This document shows, piece after piece, positions 26,644 through 35,500 of a stretch of 64,000 nt of DNA. The stretch comes from Terriglobia bacterium (GTDB lineage: Bacteria > Acidobacteriota > Terriglobia > Acidiferrales > UBA7541). The notes below the pieces were generated by a model. The model was not told where the DNA came from. It did no database searches and saw only the letters and a program-made list of their open reading frames with translations. The position numbers and the translations under genes were made by a program. How positions within the stretch are numbered: the stretch's first letter is position 1; each line of letters starts with the position of its first letter. The DNA is taken from assembly GCA_020073485.1 (NCBI GenBank), contig JAIQFB010000027.1, positions 1 to 64,000 of the forward strand, read 5' to 3'.

Positions 26644-27735
26644 ATGGCCCCGGCCATACAGCGTGTGTTTGCGGCGGTTGCAACGGCAGCATTACTCCTT
26701 GTCGGTGGCCCGAGCGGGTGGGCGCAAGCGCAAAACCAGCAAGGGCCCCCGCCTTCGCCCGGCCGGTGGGGCAGACTTGCTCCGCTTCCGGAAAAGTCCG
26801 AGGAATTTTCCTTTGGTGACGTGAACGGCAAGATCTACCTGTTCGGCGGGCTCCCGGTCGCCGGCAAGGGTCCGCTGGGCCTGGTGCAGGAGTACGATCC
26901 CGCGACCGATAAATGGACCAAGAAAAAAAACATGCCGTTGGCTGCGCACCACGCGGCGGTCGCTTCTTATCAAGGCAAACTCTATTTGTTCGGCGGGCAG
27001 ATCCAGCCGCAGCCCGGCGGTCCGACTCAGGTGCCGATCAACAACTCCTGGGAATACGACCCGGTTGCCGATTCCTGGAAGGCGCTCGCGCCGATGCCGA
27101 CGATTCGTACTTCGCCGGTGGCTGTCGAAGTCGGAGGCAAGATTTACGTCATCGGAGGCGCATCGGTTCATCCGGGCCAGAAAGTGGTTTCCCTCAGCCC
27201 CACGGTTCCGCACCGCGCTCTGGACACAAACGAAGTCTACGATCCCGCCACCAATAAATGGGAAACGCGAACCACCATGCCAACCGCGCGAAGCCACATG
27301 GCTGCCGGTGTTGTGAATGGCAAGATTTACTTGATCGGCGGCAGAGTCGGCTCGGCCAATGTGACCGCGGGGAGCAATACCAACGTCGTGGAAGTTTACG
27401 ATCCATCGAATGACAGCTGGGGCGCGGCGGGCATGCGCATGCCGACGGCGCGCAGCGGACACGGCTGGGCAACCTACAAGGGGAAGATTTACGTGGCCGG
27501 CGGCGAAATCTACGACTCGCACGTGTTCGCCACCATCCGCGCTGTCGAAGGATATGATCCGGCCACGAACACTTGGACCATCCTTCCCACGATGCCAACC
27601 GCGCGGCACGGCGTGAACGTTGCCGCGATCGGCAACCGCCTGTACGTGATCGGCGGACATATCGCTAGTGACGGCGCCGCGGGCGAAGCGGCCAATAGCG
27701 ACGCGAACGAAGTGTACGAGTTTCCTGACAAGTAG
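26644..27735 (+). CDS. Secreted six-bladed Kelch propeller, type B (copy B1)
   Basis: 363 residues from the ATG at 26644 (GGAGAGG ribosome site), 25 bp after the preceding gene; the open frame that begins at 26563 overlaps that gene and is not needed. A signal peptide (LLVGGPSGWAQAQ) precedes a Pro-rich linker and six blades (KIYLFGG, KLYLFGG, KIYVIGG, KIYLIGG, KIYVAGG, RLYVIGG). The ending SDANEVYEFPDK and SLSPTVPHRALDTNEVYDPA match the minus-strand gene 30268-31347, its closest relative here. Confidence 0.88.
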   Translation: MAPAIQRVFAAVATAALLLVGGPSGWAQAQNQQGPPPSPGRWGRLAPLPEKSEEFSFGDVNGKIYLFGGLPVAGKGPLGLVQEYDPATDKWTKKKNMPLAAHHAAVASYQGKLYLFGGQIQPQPGGPTQVPINNSWEYDPVADSWKALAPMPTIRTSPVAVEVGGKIYVIGGASVHPGQKVVSLSPTVPHRALDTNEVYDPATNKWETRTTMPTARSHMAAGVVNGKIYLIGGRVGSANVTAGSNTNVVEVYDPSNDSWGAAGMRMPTARSGHGWATYKGKIYVAGGEIYDSHVFATIRAVEGYDPATNTWTILPTMPTARHGVNVAAIGNRLYVIGGHIASDGAAGEAANSDANEVYEFPDK

Positions 27736-27768
27736 GTCGAACCGAGAATGTTTTCGAGGAGGAATTCC

Positions 27769-28869
27769 ATGAGGCCGGGGACAATTTTTTCGGCAATTCG
27801 ATCGGCGCGCGGAGTCGCGATCGCCATTTTGATCGCGCTTGCTCTTGGCGCGACCGCGCAGGTATATGCGCAATTTCCAGGTGTGCCGCAGGGCCACTGG
27901 ACCAAGGCCGCTCCATTCCCGCAACCGGAAGAGGAACTTTATGGCATCGCGGCCAATAACAAGATGTACGTGTTCGGAGGCTTCGGCGCAGGAAAACCGG
28001 TCGGCATGCTGTGGGAATACGACGCCACCACGGATAAGTGGACCAAGAAGGCCACCGTGCCGCGCCCGGTGCACCATTCGGCCCTGGCCCAATATCACGG
28101 CAAGATCTTTATGTTCGGCGGGTATGTCTACAATCAGGACCCCAACATCCCCGGCGGCGGTTGGGAGCCGGTTGACAATTGCTGGGAGTACGATCCCGGC
28201 ACCGATACATGGAAGGCAATTGCGCCTCTGCCGGGGAAGCGCGGCTCTGCTATCGCCGAGGAAATAGGCGGCCAGATTTACGTCATCGGCGGCGCCATCC
28301 CGGAGCCCGGCACGAAGGAGGTCGCCATACGTCCCTCCCGCGCGGCGCGTTCGGTGGGCACCAACGAAGCGTACGACCCGGAGACCAATAAGTGGATGGT
28401 CCGCAGCCCCATGCCAACCGCGCGCAATCACGCCTTCGCGGGCACGGTAAACGGCAAGATCTATGTGATTGGCGGCCGTCTGACCAGCCCGTTCATCACC
28501 GTGGCCAGCAATCTGGACGTGGTCGAGGAATACGATCCGGTCACGAACACGTGGGACGGTTCGGGAGCGCGTACGCCGATGCCAACGCCTCGCAGCGGCG
28601 GCGGGTGGGCAACCTACAACGGAAAGATCTACGTCGCCGGCGGCGAAATCCAGACTCGCCAATTGTTGGGAGCATTTCGAGCGTTGGAGGCTTACGATCC
28701 GGCCACCAACTCCTGGTCCATTCTGCAGTCCATGCCAATTCCGCGGCACGGCGTCGCGACGGCAGTGGTGAACGGCAAGATTCACTTCGTAAGCGGACAT
28801 GTCACGTCGGGCGGAGCGCCGGACGCCAACGTGTCCACCGGATCACACGACGTGTACGATCCCAATTAG
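27769..28869 (+). CDS. Secreted six-bladed Kelch propeller, type A (copy A2)
   Basis: 366 residues from the ATG at 27769, because GAGGAGG lies 6 nt before it; the ATG at 27748 lies upstream of that site. A signal peptide is followed by QFPGVPQGHWTKAAPFPQPE, the type A start, and six blades. Most of the sequence matches 24403-25506, including GGRLTSPFITVASNLDVVEE and 49 identical consecutive bases (28481-28529 = 25106-25154). It ends 18 bp from the stop of the convergent amidohydrolase gene, the centre of the two-armed locus. Confidence 0.88.
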   Translation: MRPGTIFSAIRSARGVAIAILIALALGATAQVYAQFPGVPQGHWTKAAPFPQPEEELYGIAANNKMYVFGGFGAGKPVGMLWEYDATTDKWTKKATVPRPVHHSALAQYHGKIFMFGGYVYNQDPNIPGGGWEPVDNCWEYDPGTDTWKAIAPLPGKRGSAIAEEIGGQIYVIGGAIPEPGTKEVAIRPSRAARSVGTNEAYDPETNKWMVRSPMPTARNHAFAGTVNGKIYVIGGRLTSPFITVASNLDVVEEYDPVTNTWDGSGARTPMPTPRSGGGWATYNGKIYVAGGEIQTRQLLGAFRALEAYDPATNSWSILQSMPIPRHGVATAVVNGKIHFVSGHVTSGGAPDANVSTGSHDVYDPN

Positions 28870-28887
28870 AGAATAGGCGCGGCGAAT

Positions 28888-30036
28888 CTAGGTTGAGGTT
28901 TTCAATCGCGGAAAGAGTTCGAGAGAGTTGTCGCGCTCGATTGCGCGCATATCTCCCGCGCTGAGCCCGAAATCGGTCAATCCTTTCGCATCGGTCTCGG
29001 CCGTTGCGAACGGGTAATCCGTGCCGAACAAAATATGCGACATCGGCACGAGCCTGGTTAATGCGGCCAGTGTGTACGGGCTCACCGCCTGCGCGGTGTC
29101 GTAATAAAACTTCTGGATTTCGTACATCACTCCGCGCGGCAGTTTCTGCGCCATGTCGGGTCGGTTTCCTCCGCTGAATCGGCCGGTGATATAGGGCATC
29201 GTGCCGCCGCCGTGCGACCAGATGAAACGAATATCCGGGCAGCGCGCTGCCGTGCCGCTGAACAGCACGCTCGCGATCGTGTACGTCGTGTCGTTCACCA
29301 GCGTGATTCCCAGCCCCGCTCCATCGGGAAGCAGGTTGATGCAGCACTCGGCCCGGAACGGGTGAGTGTAAACCACAGCTTTGCGCCGGTTCAGCTCGTC
29401 CATCACCGGCGCGAACGCCGGATCGCCGAGATATTTTCCCGCATAACTGGTCATGAAGCAGACGCCGTCGGCCTTCAGCGTATCGAGGCTGTACTCGATC
29501 TCGCGTAGCGTCGCATCGATATCGGGCATCGGCAGCGAAGCGAACAGCCCGAAGCGGCCCGGATAGTCGGCCATCAGCCGCGCTCCATATTCGTTAGTTT
29601 CCCGCGCAAGTTTGCGCGCCTCATCGCCGTCGCCGAACCACACGCCCGGTTCGCTGATGGAGCCCATGGACGTGGCCACTCCGCCCTTGTCCATCGCTTC
29701 GATCGCCTTCGCCGGAGTCCACTCCATCAGCGGGCGTTGGCCCGTTTTTCTGGCGGTGATGGCGGAAATAAATCCGGGCGAGGAAAAATGATAGTGTACG
29801 TCAATGCGGCGCGGTTTTGCCGCCGTTTGCGTTTGCGCAAATGCCGCGGCCCCAGGGATCAGCGAAGTGGCGCCGAGCGCCGCAAGCTTGGCAAGAAATT
29901 CGCGCCGCGGCACGGATAGCGAATGCGTCAAGCCAACGCCGCCTCCGTCACCGTAAATGTTCTCGACGCCGGAGCGCGCAGACTTGTGACTCCCGAAAAT
30001 CATGCCGCTGTCCCTCATCGTGGATTTGCCGGACAT
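28888..30036 (-). CDS. Tat-exported amidohydrolase of the ACMSD/amidohydrolase-2 family
   Basis: 382 residues from the ATG at 30036, which has a good site (AGGAG, 7 nt). An unusually long N-terminal region (about 45 residues) precedes a twin-arginine-type signal, SVPRREFLAKLAALGATSLI, ending AAAFAQ. The enzyme begins with IDVHYHF (metal-binding HxH), followed by YTHPF, IWSHGGGTMPYI and ILFGTDYPF, the conserved His and Asp positions of this TIM-barrel family. Members are decarboxylases or hydrolases of aromatic or related carboxylates (ACMSD, gamma-resorcylate decarboxylase). Export of such an enzyme is uncommon. It is the last gene of the minus arm, downstream of two Kelch genes. Confidence 0.88.
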   Translation of the reverse strand: MSGKSTMRDSGMIFGSHKSARSGVENIYGDGGGVGLTHSLSVPRREFLAKLAALGATSLIPGAAAFAQTQTAAKPRRIDVHYHFSSPGFISAITARKTGQRPLMEWTPAKAIEAMDKGGVATSMGSISEPGVWFGDGDEARKLARETNEYGARLMADYPGRFGLFASLPMPDIDATLREIEYSLDTLKADGVCFMTSYAGKYLGDPAFAPVMDELNRRKAVVYTHPFRAECCINLLPDGAGLGITLVNDTTYTIASVLFSGTAARCPDIRFIWSHGGGTMPYITGRFSGGNRPDMAQKLPRGVMYEIQKFYYDTAQAVSPYTLAALTRLVPMSHILFGTDYPFATAETDAKGLTDFGLSAGDMRAIERDNSLELFPRLKTST

Positions 30037-30135
30037 GGTGTCACTCCTTTTTTGCTGGACGATCTCCGTGCCACTCCGAATATAGGGCGCATGCGGAGTC
30101 CTCTTGCTGCTCAAGATGCGAAAAAACTCTCTTTC

Positions 30136-30193
30136 CCGTCATTCCGAGCGAAGCGAGGAATCCCTCGGCGAGAAGCAAGCCTCGGAATAACGG
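30136..30193. repeat. Palindromic intergenic element, GTCATTCCGAG family (copy 1)
   Basis: CCGTCATTCCGAG (30136-30148) and CTCGGAATAACGG (30181-30193) are 13-bp arms with one mismatch, enclosing GCGAAGCGAGGAATCCCTCG, which itself can fold. A related element lies at 61785-61894. From memory, repeats with the core GTCATTCCGAGCGAAGCGAGGAATC are dispersed in genomes of several phyla. It sits between the amidohydrolase start and the Kelch gene stop. Confidence 0.75.
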
Positions 30194-30267
30194 TGCTTTG
30201 AGTTTTTCCGCAATCTGCATCGCGCGCTGCTTTGATTATACCGAAGCGGACGCGCCTGTGCCCCGCT

Positions 30268-31347
30268 TCACCGGCCCGCAAACTCATAAACCTCGTTGGC
30301 ATCGCTATTGGCGCCCTCGCCTCCGATAAATCCGCCCTGCAGGTGTCCGCCGATTACATAAAGCCGGTTATTCACCACCGCGACGTTCACGCCATGCCGA
30401 GCCGTAGGCATCGTGGGCAACACTGTCCATTGATTGCTGGCGGGATCATACGCCTCCACGGCGCGTATCGCGGCAACGATGTGCGCATCATATTCCTGGC
30501 CGCCGGCAATGTAGATGCGATCCTGAAACGTGGCCCAGCCCATGCCGCTGCGCGCGATGGGCATGCGCAGGCCGGCCGTGCCCCAGCTATCGGCCGCCGG
30601 ATCGTATTGTTCAACCACATCGGTGTCTGTGCCGGACGCAAGATAGGCCGCGGCGAGCCTTCCGCCGATGACGAAAATTTTGCCGTTCACCACACCGATG
30701 GCCGCGTGGTTGCGCGCAGTGGGCATGGAACTGCGTGTTTCCCATTTGTTTGTCGCGGGGTCGTACGCTTCGTTCGTATCGAGCGCGCGATGCGGCACGG
30801 ACGGGGAAAGTGAGACAAGTTTGTGTCCCGGATGCACCGAGGCTCCGCCGATCACATAGATTTTCCCGCCAACTTCCGCAGCCGACGCCGCCATGCGGCT
30901 GGATGGCATCGGCGCCAGCGCTTTCCACGAATCCGCCGCCGGGTCGTATTCCCATGCATTGCTGGTTGGGAATTGGTTGGGGCCGCCGCCAGTTGGCTGC
31001 ACAGCGCCGCCCATGACGTAAATCTTTCCCTGATATTCGGCGATCGCGGCGTGATGCGTGGCGACCGGCATGGGCTTCTTCAGGGTCCATGTGTCCGTGG
31101 CGGGATCGTATTCCTGCACCAGGCCTCGAGGCGATCCGGTGTCACCGATGGGATTTCCGCCGATCAGAAAGATTTTGCCGTTCGCGGCGATGCAGGAAAA
31201 TTCTTCGGAGGTTTTGGGAAGCGGCGCAGCCTTCGCCCATCGCCCTTGCGCACGCGCGGCAGGCGCGAACGGCAGCAAACTAGACGCCGCAATCAGGATC
31301 ACGGCAAGAGCACGATGCTTTCCGGGTAGTGTGGATTGTTTTGCCAT
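30268..31347 (-). CDS. Secreted six-bladed Kelch propeller, type B (copy B2)
   Basis: 359 residues from the ATG at 31347, chosen because it gives a normal signal peptide (VILIAASSLLPFAPAARAQ); the ribosome site is weak (AGGA). A longer start at 31392 would overlap the upstream Kelch gene. Six blades (KIFLIGG, KIYVMGG, KIYVIGG, KIFVIGG, RIYIAGG, RLYVIGG) and the ending ANSDANEVYEFAGR mark it as the partner of 26644-27735. It follows the type C Kelch gene by about 20 bp, the same C-then-B order as on the plus strand. Confidence 0.88.
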   Translation of the reverse strand: MAKQSTLPGKHRALAVILIAASSLLPFAPAARAQGRWAKAAPLPKTSEEFSCIAANGKIFLIGGNPIGDTGSPRGLVQEYDPATDTWTLKKPMPVATHHAAIAEYQGKIYVMGGAVQPTGGGPNQFPTSNAWEYDPAADSWKALAPMPSSRMAASAAEVGGKIYVIGGASVHPGHKLVSLSPSVPHRALDTNEAYDPATNKWETRSSMPTARNHAAIGVVNGKIFVIGGRLAAAYLASGTDTDVVEQYDPAADSWGTAGLRMPIARSGMGWATFQDRIYIAGGQEYDAHIVAAIRAVEAYDPASNQWTVLPTMPTARHGVNVAVVNNRLYVIGGHLQGGFIGGEGANSDANEVYEFAGR

Positions 31348-31366
31348 CGTCCTGGGTCCCCGTAAA

Positions 31367-32416
31367 CTATTTTCCCGCGAATTCAAGCGCATCGGTGGCG
31401 CTTGAGGCGAGTGCCGTCCCGCCGACCGAGGCGGATTGCATCTGCCCGCTGATCAGATAAAGCCGGTTTCCGAGCACCGCCACGGCCGGAGCGTTCCGTG
31501 GCAGCGGCAGCGGAGCAAGCATCGTCCAGGCGTTGGCGGCGGGATCGTAGGCCTGCAGGTCCCGGAACGCTCCCACCACCTGGCTGTTCAAATATTCGCC
31601 GCCAGCCACGTAGATCTTGCCGCCATAGGTGCCGTAGGCGACCCCGCTGCGCGCGGTGGGCATCCGCGCCTTCGCCACGCCCCAGCTATCGATCAAGGGA
31701 TCGTACTCTTCGACGATATCGGTGGCGCTGGCGTTCACAAACACCGATCCGACGCGCCCGCCGATCACGTAGATCTTGCCATTGACCGCGCCGACGGAGG
31801 CATGATTGCGCGCCGTGGGCATGGGGCTGCGGGTTTCCCATTTGTCGGTCGCGGGATCGTACATTTCATTTGTGGCCAGCGAGCGGTGCGGTCCCGTGGG
31901 CGTCAGCGATATGATCTTCGCGCCCGGATGCACGGAAGCGCCACCCATCACATATATTTTTCCGCCGACGACCGCCGCGACAGCGGAGCCCCGCGCGGTG
32001 GGCATCGGCGCAAGCGCTTTCCACGTGTCCTTCGCCGGGTCATATTCCCAGGAATTATCGAGCGGAACCCAGTTCCCTCCCGCGGGATCGGGCTGCGCTC
32101 CCCCGCCGAACAGATATATTTTTCCGTTGTAATCGACGGCCGCGACGTGATGCGCGGGGATCGGCATCTGTTTTTTCTTGGTCCATTTGTCCGCCGCGGG
32201 ATCGTATTCGTAGACCAGGCCCTTCACCGACGTGCCCAGAAGCCCGCCGAAGACGTAGACCTTGCCGCCGGCCGCCGCGCCAATGAGTTCCGGGCAGGGA
32301 TCGGGAAACGGGGTGAGCTTCAGCCAATGTTCCTGCGCCCGCGCGCTCGCGCTCCAGGACAGAATGCCGGCTGCAACCAGGAAAGCCGCAAGCATCCGTC
32401 GTCTGTGCAACTGCAT
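31367..32416 (-). CDS. Secreted six-bladed Kelch propeller, type C (copy C2)
   Basis: 349 residues from the ATG at 32416, which has a strong site (GGGGGAG, 8 nt); the longer frame to 32521 lacks one. A basic n-region (MQLHRRR) and signal peptide ending SARAQE precede six blades (KVYVFGG, KIYLFGG, KIYVMGG, KIYVIGG, KIYVAGG, RLYLISG). Shared blocks such as AKARMPTARSG, YGGKIYVAGGEYL and RDLQAYDPA show it is the counterpart of 25557-26618. It lies 140 bp after the TonB receptor start-to-stop direction, that is, directly downstream of the second receptor gene. Confidence 0.88.
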   Translation of the reverse strand: MQLHRRRMLAAFLVAAGILSWSASARAQEHWLKLTPFPDPCPELIGAAAGGKVYVFGGLLGTSVKGLVYEYDPAADKWTKKKQMPIPAHHVAAVDYNGKIYLFGGGAQPDPAGGNWVPLDNSWEYDPAKDTWKALAPMPTARGSAVAAVVGGKIYVMGGASVHPGAKIISLTPTGPHRSLATNEMYDPATDKWETRSPMPTARNHASVGAVNGKIYVIGGRVGSVFVNASATDIVEEYDPLIDSWGVAKARMPTARSGVAYGTYGGKIYVAGGEYLNSQVVGAFRDLQAYDPAANAWTMLAPLPLPRNAPAVAVLGNRLYLISGQMQSASVGGTALASSATDALEFAGK

Positions 32417-32556
32417 GACGCCGCTCCCCCTGCGAATAAGATGCGCTTTCGTTCCGTGGAAAACAATTCCCGCCGTACAGAACAACGGGGCGGCTTTCGC
32501 CGCCCCGTCGGGTTTCCTCATTTTCAGACAATCGATCAGGTAAAGACGACTTTTAC

Positions 32557-35500
32557 CTAGAAGGATACCCGCAACGCCAGTTGAATCTGGCGCGCGGTGG
32601 TTGCGGTTTGTGTGATCTGCCCATAGTTACCGGTGTGAGTAACCACGCCGGGGTCCGCGCAGAACGTAGCCCCCACCTCAGGGCAATGTATAGCTATATT
32701 GGACAAGTTGAGGTTATTGGTCCCGTTGAAGGCGACCATTCCCGTGTTGACGAAGCCAAAATTCGCCCGGTTCAGCAGATTGAAGAACTCCGCCCGGAAC
32801 TGGACATTGCCTTCCTCGCCCAATAGTCCAAGCTTCGTGTCTTTGACCAGGGAGAAATCCCACTCCCCCAGTCCGGGGTTCCGCAAAAGCCCGCGCGGAG
32901 CGTTGCCGAGATGTCCGAGTTCAGGCACACCGAACATACTGATGTCGAACCAATGGTTCGGATCGCCGGTGATGACCTTGCTCGGGTCGAATGGATTGAC
33001 ACCGTTTAGAGGCGAGCTGGACGTATTGATACTCGCCACCGAGGAAGCATTTTGGGACACAATGCCGCTGAACGAGCGGTCGTTGTTCACGATCGGGACA
33101 AACGGGTTGCCCCCCTGGATGGACACAATGTTGCCGATCCACCAGCCGTTCGTCACCTTTGACAGGAATCCCTCGGAATGCAAGCCCGGCAGATGGTAAA
33201 TCACGTTCATGTGCGCCGATTTTGCGATGTCGAAGCAGGACGGCGCATAGTCGAGCGCCAGGTTAAAGGGATTGTGGCCGAAATTGGCCTGGGCAGGTCC
33301 GCCGCAGTCATCGTTAAACCGCGTCCCTTCCGTTGTGTCGGTGGACCGGCTCCAAGTGAATGCCCCCTGGAAGATCAAGCCGCGACTCAGGTGTTTGGTC
33401 ACATTCACCTGTAAGGAGTTGTACCAGGAACTCGCCGCGTTGGTAAAAAACAGCGCGCTGGTAAAGAACGGGTTCACCCGGCAGGGAGCTGTCCCTGTGA
33501 ACGACTGCGGAACCCCGGTAACGGGGTCAATGGGAATGACACTGTTGCCGCACCCGGCCAGACCCGAGGGTACGTCGTAGGTAGCCACCGTATTGGGCGG
33601 CAGAACCCCATTCACGAGATTGTTCGGTTTCACCGGGTTGCCTTCCATTCCCGTGTAGAGATTCAGGCCGCGCCGGCCGACATACGAGACCGCAAGCCCT
33701 ATCCCCAGGGGAAGCTGCTGCTCGACGGTGAGGTTGTATTGCAGCGAGTGCGGCGACTTATCCTGATAGTCGCCCAGTTGCAACGACCTCCCCGCAGGTA
33801 TGCCCTTCTGCTGAAGTAGTGGCAGGAGAGGAAGGGTGATATGCGTGTTCCCAACGGCGGTGGTATTTGCCACGAACGGCAGAACACCAGTTGAGTTTTG
33901 CGTCAGCAGCGCGCCGATGTTGCCCACGTCGTAGTAGATTCCGAGACCGCTGCGAACCGACGTTTTCCCATTGCCGAACACATCCCAGGCCAGGCCGATT
34001 CTGGGGCTCCAGTTTTTGTACGTCGAATTCTGCCAGATCGCGTTCGGAACCAGGGTGGGATTGAGCGATGTCCTGATGTCCACGATGGTGGACTGCCTGT
34101 TGAACATCTCGGTGATCGGGGTCATGAACTCGTACCGCAAGCCGAGGTTGAGGGTCAACCGGGAGGTCATGCGGTAGTCATCCTGTCCATAAAAGCCGAA
34201 GGTGTACCAGGTGTGGTCGCGGTCCAGGAAGCCCGAGTTGCCAAACTGCGAACTGAGCTGGTTGCAGGGTAACGTGGGACTACATGACGGATCGGAAGCG
34301 CCTGTACCGGGCGTCACTACGTTGAAATTTGACGCCGTGTCGCTCATGAAAGTCCCGATGCCGGCGTAAGTGATCGCCCCGAAGATGGACTTGGACTGCA
34401 GGTGGGGTTGGTTCATGCGCGTGCCCAGGAAGCCGAACTGGAAGGAATGCTTCCCGTGGGTGTAGTACACGTCCTCGTCCAGCGTCCACACGTTGTTGAA
34501 ATGGTAGTTGGGGAACGTGCCCGGGGGCGTCAGAGCGGTGATGCCCGAGCCGGGACTGAAGCCCATGGTGAACAGGCCCGGCACACCCGACCAGATGCAA
34601 ACTGCACCCGGCGAATAGTTACAGGTGCTCGTGTTGTCATGCAGGAAGAAGTTGGGGTTCATCGGTGTATTCGCTTCGCTAAAGCTGTTGAGATAGATCA
34701 TGCGGCTGAACGACAAGCGAAACGAGTTGAGCACGGTGGGCGAAAAAACGTGGTTCTCCCCCAGGGTAATGTACTGGTTGCGGCTCCGGCCGATATTCGT
34801 ATATTGCGGATATCCGGGGCCGGTGTCCTGCAAGGACAAGTTGCCGCCCAGATAGGGGGTGTGGATGACGCCGTCGTCGAGGGTGTAGCGGCTGAAGAAG
34901 CTGTCGCTATCCGAAAACGTGTGGTCCATGCGGAGCTGCCCGTAATCATCCCGGGCGCGGCTGAAACCATTAAAGGTATTGTTCGATGCGCCTGTTTCGT
35001 TGGGGAACGGAAACTGCCCGATCCAGGGCTGGACAACCGGGTCGACATTGACAACCTGGCCGGCGGCAAAACCCGAGTTACATGCGTGGGCATTAATCAA
35101 TTGCCAAGGTCCACCCGCCAGCGGCCCCTGTAGAATCTGCTGGTTCGCGGCCGAAACACCTGCAGCGGTGGCTGCCGTTGTCGCGATGGTAGTGAGCGGT
35201 CCGCCTCCGATAATGACGTTTTGAGCGCCATTGGTGACGAAATGGCAGTCCGCATTCATCGTTGTATTCTGAATCGTGTCTCCCTGCGCCACGCGGACGC
35301 CTTCGTAGACCAGGAAGAAGAACGTTTTGTCCTTCTGGATGGGGCCGCCGAGCGAGGCTCCGAAGTTGTTGCGCTTGAATTGGGGCAACCGCTGCAGGTT
35401 GCCGCTGGCATCGGTCAAAATGTGATTCGCTAGGTTGGGCTGCGGATCGAAGAAGTTCCGCGCATCCAGATGATTGTTCCGCAGGTAGTCGAATGCCGAT

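Noticed and set aside
24403-32416. Galactose-oxidase (radical copper oxidase) function for the Kelch proteins
   Set aside because: No Cys-Tyr cross-link site or copper-ligand pattern could be found; the six-bladed Kelch fold alone does not imply oxidase activity.
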